From Lactobacillus kefiranofaciens (GTDB lineage Bacteria > Bacillota > Bacilli > Lactobacillales > Lactobacillaceae), in NCBI RefSeq assembly GCF_900103655.1, contig NZ_FMXC01000009.1, positions 1 through 64,000 of the forward strand: 64,000 nucleotides of DNA. Reading direction: 5' to 3'. The notes below the pieces were generated by a model that was not told the origin of the DNA, ran no database searches, and was given only the letters and a program-made list of their open reading frames with translations. Of this stretch, positions 46,440 through 54,649 are shown in pieces; positions within the stretch are counted from its first letter, which is position 1, and the number at the start of each line of letters is the position of its first letter. The translations under genes and the position numbers were made by a program.

Positions 46440-47816
46440 CTATTTCTTGTCCTTAGCCCACTTCAAACCGATACCAGTAAATCCACTGATGATTGAGAAT
46501 ACTGGTGAAAGCAAACTGAAGAATGCAAATGGCAAGAATTGAAGTACAGGTACGCCCAAGGTAGTAGCGGCAAATGAACCAGCAACACCCCATGGGATTA
46601 AGTAGTTGATAACACTACCACCATCTTCAAGCACGCGGCTAAGTGCAAGTGGTGAAAGCTTAATTTTATCAAAGGCAGGCTTAAATGCACGACCTGGCAA
46701 AATTACTGATAAGTATTGTTCACCAACAAACAAGTTGATACAGATACCTGAAAGAATAGTAACGGTAATTAAACGACCTGGTTTTCTTAAATGCTTAACA
46801 AGTGGTTCCATTGCACTTTGAACTACGTTAAATTTCATTAACATCCCACCTAATGAAAGAGTAGAGATGATTAAGGCGACTGTCGCCATCATGCTGGAAA
46901 TACCACCACGAGTAAGCAGAGCGTTAACAGAAGCATCGCTAGTTTTAGCTACGAAACCATTCATAATTAAATTATTCAATGATTGTACTGATTCATGAGG
47001 ATTTTGAACGAAAATCATGATCACAGTTGCTGCAATGTTGATGAAAAGAGTAGGGATAGCTGGTACTTTACGCCAAGCGCAAAGGAGCATAAAGACGATA
47101 GGTACAACTGCCCACCAAGAAATAGAGAAGTTGGTTTGTAAAACGTGAGAAGTACGTTCAATCTTAGTTGGATCCATATGACCACTATTGCCAAGAATCC
47201 AGAACAAAATCAAGGAAACAACAAATGATGGAATAGTTGACCACATCATGTTCTTGATATGGGCAAATAACTCACTTTCGGCAACTGCAGATGACAAATT
47301 AGTTGAATCTGATAATGGAGACATTTTATCGCCAAAAACGGCACCTGAGATGATTGCACCGGCAACCAAAGCTGGATTGGCGTTCATGCTGGCACCAATA
47401 CCAAAAAGGGCGATACCAACTGTAGAAATAGTAGTAAAACCACTACCAATAGCGACACCAACAATGGCACAGGCGATAAAGACTGATGGAACAAAGAAGC
47501 TGCCACTGATTAAATGAAAACCAAGAACCATGATGGAAGGGATGATTCCGGCTTTAATCCAAAGACCAATCAAGGCCCCAATTAAAATAAAGATAAAAAT
47601 CGGAATGATTGCAACGCCGATTCCCTCTTTAATACCATCTTGCACGTCTTTCCAAGTGAAGCCGCGAAATCTTGCCCAAAAGGTGAGCAAAAGAACCGTG
47701 AATAAAACAGGGACTTCTGGTGAAAGACCGAATTTAATTACTGAAATACCTAGAATAGCTAATAAAGCTATGAGGATGATAATTGATTCCGTAAAGGAGA
47801 CCTTTTCCTTTTTCAT
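46440..47816 (-). CDS. NhaC-family antiporter, predicted tyrosine transporter
   Basis: 458-residue membrane protein with about 11 segments and NhaC features: LIGLWIKAGIIPSIMVLG, GSGFTTISTVGIALFGIG, AVFGDKMSPLSDSTNLSSA (highly conserved loop) and GWINLFVGEQYL-type ICINLFVGEQYLSVI. NhaC proteins are annotated as Na+/H+ antiporters. The T-box leader directly upstream has TAC (Tyr) as specifier, and comparative work on Firmicute T-boxes predicted that the YheL/NhaC subgroup carries tyrosine. So tyrosine uptake is more likely here than sodium efflux. RBS GGAGGAAAA. Confidence 0.82.
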   Translation of the reverse strand: MKKEKVSFTESIIILIALLAILGISVIKFGLSPEVPVLFTVLLLTFWARFRGFTWKDVQDGIKEGIGVAIIPIFIFILIGALIGLWIKAGIIPSIMVLGFHLISGSFFVPSVFIACAIVGVAIGSGFTTISTVGIALFGIGASMNANPALVAGAIISGAVFGDKMSPLSDSTNLSSAVAESELFAHIKNMMWSTIPSFVVSLILFWILGNSGHMDPTKIERTSHVLQTNFSISWWAVVPIVFMLLCAWRKVPAIPTLFINIAATVIMIFVQNPHESVQSLNNLIMNGFVAKTSDASVNALLTRGGISSMMATVALIISTLSLGGMLMKFNVVQSAMEPLVKHLRKPGRLITVTILSGICINLFVGEQYLSVILPGRAFKPAFDKIKLSPLALSRVLEDGGSVINYLIPWGVAGSFAATTLGVPVLQFLPFAFFSLLSPVFSIISGFTGIGLKWAKDKK

Positions 47817-47832
47817 ATGTTTTCCTCCAAAT

Positions 47833-48062
47833 AAAAAATCCCGTTGACTATTTAAGTCAACGGGACGACGATAGCCGTGGTACCACCCACTCTTTCAAGC
47901 GTAAGAGCTTGAATCTCTATCAGATGGTAACGGTTCTGAAAAGTTATCCGAACAATATTGAATCACGATGTAATTCGTCTAACTTCGCCTGACTGGTTCG
48001 CACTAACCACCAGATCTCTGAACGCTTAACGAAGTAGCTACTTTGTCGTTGATTGTTGGAAA
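47833..48062 (-). ncRNA. T-box leader, tyrosine type, ahead of the NhaC-family gene
   Basis: Read on the minus strand, Stem I has the base helix AATC-ACGA with TCGT-GATT, an AGTA specifier-loop strand and the AGAGA bulge. The specifier is TAC (plus-strand 47970-47972), followed by A. The T-box block GGGTGGTACCACGGC lies at 47872-47890, with TGGT complementary to an ACCA tRNA end. A perfect 10-bp terminator stem (CCCGTTGACT type, 47840-47864) with six T follows. Uncharged tRNA-Tyr would favour read-through. The tRNA-Tyr in this window has discriminator A, as TGGT needs. Confidence 0.88.
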
Positions 48063-48181
48063 TTATAATAGCAAGATTAAAAAAATATGTCAATACTTTG
48101 GATAAATAATTTTGTAGTAGCTTTGGATCAAGTATTATAATAATAAAGAATTAAATGGTTTATTAAAAAGGCTGGTTGTTT

Positions 48182-49552
48182 ATGGAAAAAAATCAAATTA
48201 TCGATTTAGAGATTACTGATCTTTCATATGAGGCAATGGGTGTTGCCCATTACAATGGAATGACAGTATTTGTAACTAATGCTCTTCCAGGAGAAGTAGT
48301 TAGTGCCAAAATTTTAAAAGTTAAGAAGAACTTTGCTTTTGCTAAAATTGAAAAAATCAAAAAAGAAAGCCCTGACCGAGTAAAGGTTAAGTTAAATCAA
48401 GGGGTCCAATCAGGCTTGGCTTCTCTTGCTCATATTAAATATGATAAGCAGCTTGATTTTAAGCGTAATCAAGTGGTTAACCTCCTTAAGAAGGCCCATC
48501 TTGAAAATATTGAAGTGGGGGAAACTTTAGCTAGTCCCGAAGAAGTAGGTTATCGTAATAAGGCGCAAGTTCCTGTGCGTGAAGTAAATGGTCAACTAGA
48601 AATTGGTTTCTTTAGACGTCATTCACATGATTTGATGCCTTTGACCCACTTCTTTACCACTGATCCTGAAATTGATCGCGTGTTAGTAGCAGTAAGAGAT
48701 ATCTTGCGTAAATACAAGGTACCTGCTTATGATGAGATCAATAATAATGGTGAGGTGCGTTACCTTGAAGTTCGCCGTAGTAAATCGACTGGCGAGATGA
48801 TGGTAATTTTAGTTTGCTTGCATAAAGATTTTATGCAATTACCAAATGTAGCTGCAGAAGTTAGTCAAATTCCAGGTGTTTCTGGCTTGATTCTAAATCA
48901 TAACCCTAAGAAGACTAATGTCATTTTAGGGCCAAAGGATTATTTGGTCTTTGGTAATGATCAAATTAATGACCAAATTGGAGACTTGAAGTTTAGAATT
49001 TCATCTCAAAGTTTCTTCCAAATTAACTCTTTGCAAACGCCACGTTTGTATAATTTAGCAATCAAACAGGCTGATTTGAAGCCAGATGATGTAGTAATTG
49101 ATGCTTATTCAGGTATCGGAACTATTGGATTAAGCGTTGCTAAGCATGTTAAGGCTGTGCGAGGAATTGAAGTAGTTCGGGATGCGATCAAGGATGCCAA
49201 AGATAATGCTAAGCTTAATGATATTACTAATGCTAAGTATTATTTAGGCAAGGCAGAAGAAATTATGCCACGTTGGGCTAAGAGCGGCTTAAAGACAGAT
49301 GTGGTATTCGTTGATCCGCCAAGAAAGGGATTAACTCCTGAATTTATTAACGCTGCTGTTAAGACAGGACCTAAGAAGATTGTTTATATTTCATGCAATC
49401 CAGCAACATTGGTGCGTGATTTGCAATTGTTCCAAGAAAAAAGTTATGAATTTAATCGAATTGATCCTGTTGATATGTTCCCACAGACTCCACATGTTGA
49501 GAGCGTTACTGTCCTGAAACGTACAAAAAATAGCCGACAAACCGCGCTCTGA
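48182..49552 (+). CDS. rlmD: 23S rRNA (uracil-C5)-methyltransferase, RlmD/RumA family
   Basis: 456-residue RNA m5U methyltransferase. The TRAM RNA-binding domain is N-terminal (about 1-60, ITDLSYEAMGVAHYNGMTVFV). The Rossmann methylase domain has VIDAYSGIGTIGLSVAKH (SAM loop), VVFVDPPRKGL, and catalytic Cys in YISCNPATLVRDL near residue 404. The final base Glu is in PHVESV. Firmicutes often carry two such genes for U747 and U1939, so the exact target is unsure. There is no iron-sulfur cysteine set near residue 60-80. ATG 48182 is preferred to TTG 48176. Confidence 0.9.
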   Translation: MEKNQIIDLEITDLSYEAMGVAHYNGMTVFVTNALPGEVVSAKILKVKKNFAFAKIEKIKKESPDRVKVKLNQGVQSGLASLAHIKYDKQLDFKRNQVVNLLKKAHLENIEVGETLASPEEVGYRNKAQVPVREVNGQLEIGFFRRHSHDLMPLTHFFTTDPEIDRVLVAVRDILRKYKVPAYDEINNNGEVRYLEVRRSKSTGEMMVILVCLHKDFMQLPNVAAEVSQIPGVSGLILNHNPKKTNVILGPKDYLVFGNDQINDQIGDLKFRISSQSFFQINSLQTPRLYNLAIKQADLKPDDVVIDAYSGIGTIGLSVAKHVKAVRGIEVVRDAIKDAKDNAKLNDITNAKYYLGKAEEIMPRWAKSGLKTDVVFVDPPRKGLTPEFINAAVKTGPKKIVYISCNPATLVRDLQLFQEKSYEFNRIDPVDMFPQTPHVESVTVLKRTKNSRQTAL

Positions 49553-49570
49553 CGGCATTTATAGATGATT

Positions 49571-49620
49571 GAAAGTGTACTTTTTCCCTTCTGAACTATT
49601 GGAAATAGTACACTTTTTCT
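49571..49620 (+). terminator. terminator after the methyltransferase gene
   Basis: AAAGTGTACT pairs with AGTACACTTT across a 25-base loop, followed by T residues. Confidence 0.7.
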
Positions 49621-49893
49621 ATTTGAAGCTAGCGGGTCGAGTGTTCTATGTCCTATTTCGATAGTCGAGTAGTCGAATGTCCAGTTTGGTAGGTCGTGTC
49701 GATTAGGGTAGTGAAAGTAGAAGTGAGCCTTGATATGGTAGCGTTTGTGGTATGTACGAATCGGTCAGTTTGGTACTAAGGAGTGAGTTAACGAAAATAA
49801 TATTGAATTTATGCTAATTCGGTTAAAATATCGAAAATTCGCAGGAGAGTTGTATACTCGACGTATATGACAAAAATTATTCTTTTTAAATAC
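49621..49893. other. gene-free stretch with clustered GTCGA words
   Basis: About 270 bases without a credible gene. Composition is G+T rich on the plus strand and unlike its surroundings. The word GTCGA occurs at 49636, 49664, 49672 and 49698 within 67 bases. I see no hairpin with a T tract and no protein-coding remains that I can name. It may be degraded accessory DNA at the island border. Confidence 0.4.
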
Positions 49894-50947
49894 GGCAGAT
49901 TGTAAAATTTAAGTTGAACATTTAAGTGGACAGAAAAACCCATCAAGGTCTTTAATGGTGTTACCGCACAATCCATTAGAAAGAAGGACCTTGATGAGCA
50001 CCACTATTTTATCATTACAGAACCGTGTTGTCATTGAAACGCTTCATAATGAAGGACGTTCCTTGCGATACATCGCTAACTACTTAGGCTTTAGTAAGAC
50101 CACCATCTTTAACGAACTTCACCGGCTAAATAGTGAGTACCAGGCTGGGCTAGCGCAAACTGACTTTGAACGAAAGGTTAGTCAACGGGGGCGGAAGTCT
50201 TCGCTCACTAAAAACCTTAAACACTTGATCGAGGAAAAGATTCAAGTCCAGAAGTGGTCCCCTGAACAAGTTGCCCATGTGGTGGGGATTGCCTACAAGA
50301 CAGTCTATAACTGGATTGATCAAGGATGGCTTGATATACAGTTGCCCGATTTGCCTGATCATGGAATTCGTCGTCATCGTGCTAAAGAAAAGCGTGGTAC
50401 GTTCAATCACGGCCGCTCCATTGAGGAGCGGCCTCATAAAGTCGAAACTCGCCAGGAATTCGGCCACTTTGAAGCTGATACCGTATTTTCTGGTAAACGT
50501 AAAGGTCAAGCTGTGGCTACTTTTGTGGAGCGTAAGAGTCGCCTGACAATTGTTAAACGGCTCCATGGTCGCGACAGTCAGTCCATGACTCAAGCCGTAC
50601 TTGAACTAGCTAGTCAACTTCAAGACAAGCTCAAGACGCTTACCGTAGATCATGGTAAAGAGTTCGCTAACTATCAGACAATTGAACGGCGAACTGGTAC
50701 ACAGGTTTATTTTGACCATGCCTATTCACCACATGAACGCGGTAGTAATGAGAACCGTAACCGAGTTTTGCGGCGCTTTATTTCCAAAGGCCAAGCCATT
50801 GAAGAACTAAGTGATTACCAACTGGTTCAAATTAATTGGTATCTGAATTCACGGCTACTTAAATGTCTTAATTGGCATACACCAATCGAGAGCTTCTTGC
50901 TTAATCTACGTCACTAAATTCGTTCAAGTTATTTCTTGCAATCTGCC
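49894..50947 (+). mobile_element. IS30-family insertion sequence, complete
   Basis: The inverted ends begin GGCAGATTG (49894-49902) and CAATCTGCC (50939-50947); the match extends imperfectly inward to TTGAAC on both sides over about 26 bases. One intact transposase gene lies between. Length is about 1054 bp, normal for IS30. No clear target duplication is visible: the flanks are TAC and ATT. Confidence 0.85.
49994..50917 (+). CDS. IS30-family transposase
   Basis: About 307-residue transposase. The helix-turn-helix is N-terminal, with EGRSLRYIANYLGFSKTTIF. A second DNA-binding segment contains WSPEQVAHVVGIAYKTVYNWI. The DDE domain carries GHFEADTVFSG (first Asp), TVDHGKEFANY (second Asp), and YSPHERGSNENRNRVLRRF with the final Glu (33 residues later, DDE spacing of IS30). 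ATG 49994 follows AAGAAGGACC. Intact, so the element may be active. Confidence 0.92.
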   Translation: MSTTILSLQNRVVIETLHNEGRSLRYIANYLGFSKTTIFNELHRLNSEYQAGLAQTDFERKVSQRGRKSSLTKNLKHLIEEKIQVQKWSPEQVAHVVGIAYKTVYNWIDQGWLDIQLPDLPDHGIRRHRAKEKRGTFNHGRSIEERPHKVETRQEFGHFEADTVFSGKRKGQAVATFVERKSRLTIVKRLHGRDSQSMTQAVLELASQLQDKLKTLTVDHGKEFANYQTIERRTGTQVYFDHAYSPHERGSNENRNRVLRRFISKGQAIEELSDYQLVQINWYLNSRLLKCLNWHTPIESFLLNLRH

Positions 50948-52388
50948 ATTTAAAATAAAAAACGAAAGATGGCTCGAACCCCCGTCTTCGTTTAAAGAAA
51001 GGACCATCTTTCATGGATTATTCTACCAGAACTGCCCTTGGGATTAAAGATTCCCACTTAGAATTAGATACTGCCCATTTCAAAAATGTGATTGAAAGCC
51101 ATGATAACCAAGTGGTTGTTCATCTCATTCAGTCTTATCCTTTACGCTGCCCGCGTTGCGGCCAATTAATGCTTAAAAATGGCTTCAAAATAGTTAACGT
51201 ACTGGGACCAAGTCTACATTACCAACCAACTATTTGGTCGATTCGTAATCAAAAGTATCTTTGTAAACCTTCATCAGCTTGTCCATCAACGATTACGGAG
51301 TTGGCTAAGGTCAAGGACATTAAATATCGTCATCACATCAGCCAAGCAATTAAACAACAGGTGATGATACAACTAACTGCCAATGAGTCCCAAATTGATA
51401 TCGCCAAGGAACTGGGAATCTCTGACTGGACTGTTAGACGGGTTATCTTTAACCTGGATCAATTTTTCAAACCAAACTATCATTGGTTACCTCGCCATAT
51501 TGCCTTTGATGATTTTAAATCTGGTCGCTTTGCACCCAGTGGAATGAGTATGATCCTGATGAACATTGAAAATCATCGTACCATTGATATTATTCTGTCA
51601 CGACGTAATCGCTACTTGCGTAATTACTTTCTGCGCTACGATCGTGCGGCTCGTCTGGCAGTGCGCACGGTTACGGTTGACCTGTATACGCCTTATCGTC
51701 ATCTTATTCATGGACTATTTCCCCATGCCATAATTATTGCCGACCACTTTCATGTGGTCGCTCAAGCTTACCGGGCTTTGAATAAAATTCGGGTTAAAGC
51801 TATGAACCAAGCTGGCAATGGGAGCCATCAATGGCGGGCACTCAAGCATTTCTGGAAATTAATCCTAACCCCAGCGGGGTTACTCAAATATGATAACTAT
51901 TGGTCACGTCGTAATTTTGGCTATACTCAGTTGACCGACGTTGAAGTTATTCAACGCTTACTGGCTTTCAATGATGATCTTAAACAAGCTTATCGTTATT
52001 ATCAGGACCTTATTCTCGCGATCAATCATCGTAGTAAGGATGAACTCAATCATTTACTCGCGATTAAATGGACCCAGCTTCCCCAATCACTTCAAAAAGT
52101 TCAACGGACTCTCCGGAGGCATCGTAAAGAGATTATCACCAGCTTTAAATATGGTGACTACACGAATGGTCCAGTCGAAGGAACTAACAATAAGATCAAA
52201 GTTATTAAACGAACTGCTTATGGCTTTCGTAACTTCTTTAATTTTCGGGCTCGAATCCTGCTTGCCCTTCCTAACTCATACTTTGCCATCAACTGGAAGA
52301 ATAAAAGAACAGCTCATGTCCAATCTCAGACACGAGCTGTTTGAAAAGTTATTCAAATTTTTCTATCAGTACTTCTTGACGAAGAGCC
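50948..52388 (+). mobile_element. ISL3-family insertion sequence, left end not found
   Basis: The right inverted end is visible at 52363-52388; its reverse complement begins GGCTCTTCGTCAAGAAG, the usual ISL3 terminus. No matching copy lies before the transposase gene. Only 66 bases separate the IS30 end (50947) from the transposase start, so the left end was probably removed or displaced when the IS30 element arrived. A short inverted repeat (AAACGAA with TTCGTTT) precedes the gene. Confidence 0.65.
51013..52344 (+). CDS. ISL3-family transposase
   Basis: 443-residue transposase. The N-terminal zinc finger starts LRCPRCGQLMLKNG and ends with the second pair near CKPSSACP. A helix-turn-helix has IDIAKELGISDWTVRR. 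The DDE_Tnp_ISL3 domain starts HIAFDDFKSG (first Asp), has the central IIADHFHVVAQAYRALNKIR (second Asp), and ends GPVEGTNNKIKVIKRTAYGFRNF with the final Glu. Full length. If the left end is lost the element cannot move alone. Confidence 0.92.
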   Translation: MDYSTRTALGIKDSHLELDTAHFKNVIESHDNQVVVHLIQSYPLRCPRCGQLMLKNGFKIVNVLGPSLHYQPTIWSIRNQKYLCKPSSACPSTITELAKVKDIKYRHHISQAIKQQVMIQLTANESQIDIAKELGISDWTVRRVIFNLDQFFKPNYHWLPRHIAFDDFKSGRFAPSGMSMILMNIENHRTIDIILSRRNRYLRNYFLRYDRAARLAVRTVTVDLYTPYRHLIHGLFPHAIIIADHFHVVAQAYRALNKIRVKAMNQAGNGSHQWRALKHFWKLILTPAGLLKYDNYWSRRNFGYTQLTDVEVIQRLLAFNDDLKQAYRYYQDLILAINHRSKDELNHLLAIKWTQLPQSLQKVQRTLRRHRKEIITSFKYGDYTNGPVEGTNNKIKVIKRTAYGFRNFFNFRARILLALPNSYFAINWKNKRTAHVQSQTRAV

Positions 52389-52389
52389 A

Positions 52390-52424
52390 TAAAAAAGAAC
52401 TGCTCCATCAAAAGCAGTTCTTCA
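52390..52424 (-). terminator. terminator of the cold-shock gene
   Basis: On the minus strand GAACTGCTTTTGATGGAGCAGTTC forms a hairpin followed by six T. It begins two bases beyond the ISL3 right end. Confidence 0.75.
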
Positions 52425-52438
52425 TAATATTAGACAAA

Positions 52439-52639
52439 TTATTGTGGAACAACATTAGTCGCTTGAGGTCCTCGACCGCCTTGTTCAACATCGTAACTAA
52501 CTTTTTGCCCTTCCTCAAGACTCTTAAAACCGTCAGTTTTAATTGCTGAAAAGTGTACGAATACATCTTTACCATCTGAACCAGTGATAAACCCAAAGCC
52601 CTTATCAGCATTAAACCATTTTACAGTACCAGTTTGCAT
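52439..52639 (-). CDS. cspA: cold-shock protein
   Basis: 66-residue Csp with RNP1 KGFGFITG and RNP2 VFVHFSAI and the canonical start [14 protein letters not shown]. It binds single-stranded nucleic acid and melts RNA structures. Start chosen at 52639 since AGGAGGATATAT lies directly upstream and the family begins there. It is intact and separate from the surrounding mobile DNA, with its own terminator. Confidence 0.95.
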   Translation of the reverse strand: MQTGTVKWFNADKGFGFITGSDGKDVFVHFSAIKTDGFKSLEEGQKVSYDVEQGGRGPQATNVVPQ

Positions 52640-52799
52640 ATATATCCTCCTAGGAATCAAACCAAAGTAACCAAATTGAATTAACATCTAAGAAAATAAT
52701 AGATAGCAAAGATGAATGATACTTATAACTTCCGTATATGTCAATTTAACTAACTTTAACACTTTAATTCGCTGTATGCAACCCTAAATAATTCAAGCG

Positions 52800-53294
52800 C
52801 ACAGTTTTTCATATGACTATAATGATGTCCAATCGGAGTTGCTCAGTGTGATAAATAATTGGGTAAGTTCCTCAAAAGAGTTACAGTTACTGGTGGATGA
52901 CTATTTGTTAACGGTTAACTACAGGTCGGTAATTGAAAATGATCTTGTCAATTATACACAAGGCATTGAATCGTATTTTAGAAATGAACGTCTTACTTTG
53001 AGGGATAAAATAAACAAATTTATTGAGGAATTGCCTGAATCCTATAGAGAACTATTATCTGAACACGTTGGAAATACAGATGATTGGATTGGAAAGCTTG
53101 TAAGCACAAGGGTATTCCTAACACACGGAGATAGAGAAAATATGGCGGTATCTAATCCTTATAAGTTAGTGCAGATGACAAAAATATTCGGCTTTATGGT
53201 TAGAATATTTATTTTACAAAAATTAGGGATAACCATTGATAAACCAAAGATACTTAATAAATTTAAGAATGTTTTAACTACTCATTACTATTAA
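52800..53294 (+). pseudogene. 5'-truncated HEPN-domain protein (ApeA-like)
   Basis: The frame is open from about 52788 to TAA 53292-53294 and reads protein-like before any start codon (FSYDYNDVQSELLSV), so the N-terminal part has been lost; TTG 52839 is the first possible start, giving 151 residues. The helical region ends with STRVFLTHGD, an R-x4-H motif (R91, H96 from 52839) as in HEPN ribonucleases. Order and context resemble the C-terminal HEPN of ApeA-like abortive-infection proteins. No Shine-Dalgarno is visible. Family assignment is by motif only. Confidence 0.55.
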
Positions 53295-53344
53295 GTAACA
53301 CGAACTTACTGTAAATTAGGTTTAATAAAGATCAGAATGTTTAA

Positions 53345-53374
53345 AATAGCACCCAGCCAAAATAGCTGAGTGCC
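53345..53374 (-). terminator. minus-strand terminator, repeat copy A
   Basis: On the minus strand GCACTCAGC pairs with GCTGGGTGC around TATTTTG, then T-rich sequence. A related copy lies near 54178-54203. A 15-codon remnant (MEFTFKNGEVIRVNM) precedes it. Confidence 0.5.
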
Positions 53375-53524
53375 GTACACCATAAATTTCACATATTAAC
53401 TCTAATTACTTCACCATTTTTGAACGTGAACTCCATGTAGCGTTAAAAGATGGTGATTTTTCGTGATATAAAGAGGTGTAAAATAACAATAGAGATTAGT
53501 ATTCATTCGATGAGGTGACGCACC

Positions 53525-54170
53525 ATGCAAAAATACATTAAAGTGATAATAATGACTGTCGTGATTTTAGCCTTGACGGTTGGTGGGCAAGTTGCACCAT
53601 TGGCCGTCGCTGATTAGCTAAACCTTTCGGAGAACGCCGCCATAATTACTATGACGATTACTTATCCGATCATTGTGATTGGTGGTGGCTACCTGCTGAA
53701 TCGCTTCTTGTTTCACTAGCGACTCCCCCTGATTATAAAGTGGCACTTTCAATGGTGGCCGATTGCTTACGCGATTTTGGCGGACGTTTTGATTTATCTA
53801 GTATCTTGGGTAGTACGAACTGGTTTCCATTCATCAGTGACAACAATGAATGATTGGTGGTTACAGTTAACCTTCACGGTGATCAGCGCGCCTTTAGTTG
53901 AGGAATATACCTTTCGTGGTTACATCTTTGGTGTCTTAGATAATATTTTCAACCAAACGGCTACAATTTGGATAACGTCTTTTATCTTCAGCCTGATTCA
54001 CCTCTCTTCGCTGGGCAAGGCCGCTTGGTATAATGCTGTCTTTCTGGTGGTCGCTTATACCGCCAATGGGAATGTTCTTTACCTTAGTCGCTGTTGCAGC
54101 ACAGAGTATGTGGGCAAGTTTTACTGCGCATGTAGTAAATAACTTATTAATTTACCGGTTCATCATTTGA
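53525..54170 (+). pseudogene. CPBP-family intramembrane protease, multiply broken
   Basis: Reading from ATG 53525, in-frame TAG codons occur at 53615-53617 and 53717-53719, and an extra A near 54064 shifts the last part. Put together this gives a CPBP (CAAX protease/bacteriocin-processing) protein of about 215 residues: EEYTFRG (motif 1), FIFSLIHLSS (motif 2) and SFTAHVVNN (motif 3), then LLIYRFII and stop at 54168-54170. Several membrane segments are present. Such proteins often give bacteriocin self-immunity in lactobacilli. Three lesions show an older inactivation than elsewhere in the window. Confidence 0.8.
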
Positions 54171-54480
54171 AGAAAAAACGACACCTAGCCAGAATAGCTA
54201 AGTTCCACATATCCTTAGTATTACATATTAATTGTTCGTCGATTAATTCGTACTCGCTGTTGTTAAAATTCATTAAAAAAACTCCGTTCCGGATCTCTCC
54301 CGAAACGAAGGCAAAGGACAAAAAGAGCCACTGGTAGTGTGCAAAACAGTCCAAAACTTGTTCGTTTCGGGACTGCAGCAAACCTTCCAGTGGCTGGTTG
54401 CAGTAAAAGTATTCAGTTGAATGCGCATGCTGGAACACCGTTAGCTTGACGATGCATGCTGAATTAAATAGACAAAATTC
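54171..54480. other. gene-free region with a compact structured element
   Basis: A minus-strand terminator copy (ACTTAGC with GCTAGGT, then six T) lies near 54178-54203. At 54326-54395 AGCCACTGG and CCAGTGGCT (9 bp) enclose a second stem CAGTCC with GGACTG. At 54299-54309 and 54361-54371 CCCGAAACGAA and TTCGTTTCGGG are exact complements that would form an alternative pairing. A 91-codon minus frame crosses the region but has no ribosome site. The nature is unknown: structured RNA, or remains of a mobile element. Confidence 0.45.
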
Positions 54481-54498
54481 ACGTTCGCCGAATTAATA

Positions 54499-54527
54499 TT
54501 GAGAAGCGCGTATGTAAGCGGTATACT
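54499..54527 (+). promoter_or_regulatory. promoter of the defence gene run
   Basis: TTGAGA (54499-54504), a 17-base spacer, and TATACT (54522-54527). ATTCAC occurs at 54477-54482 and 54556-54561 and its complement GTGAAT at 54534-54539, placed around the start site like half-operators. The Xre-type protein encoded at 55320 could bind them; this is inference. Confidence 0.55.
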
Positions 54528-54649
54528 TAAATGGTGAATGGATTTATTATTTTTAATTCACAATCAGTATATTGGAAAAGAAAATATGAACTCGGACAGT
54601 TTGGGACAAAATCGCCCCTTTTTTGGTCCGAAAGTTGAGCGTGATTGAT

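Noticed and set aside
49636-49702. GTCGA cluster as a CRISPR-like or iteron array
   Set aside because: Spacing is irregular (28, 8 and 26 bases), the word is only five bases long, and there is no replication gene or cas gene nearby.
50150-50593. 147-codon minus-strand frame in the IS30 element
   Set aside because: It is opposite the transposase gene with no start signal; a shadow.
51941-52549. 202-codon plus-strand frame overlapping the ISL3 end and csp
   Set aside because: It overlaps the transposase in another frame and crosses the csp gene; no ribosome site or family feature.
53777-54142. Intact 121-residue CPBP protease gene
   Set aside because: The frame continues upstream through two stop codons to a proper start at 53525 and loses motif 3 by a frameshift; it is part of a pseudogene.
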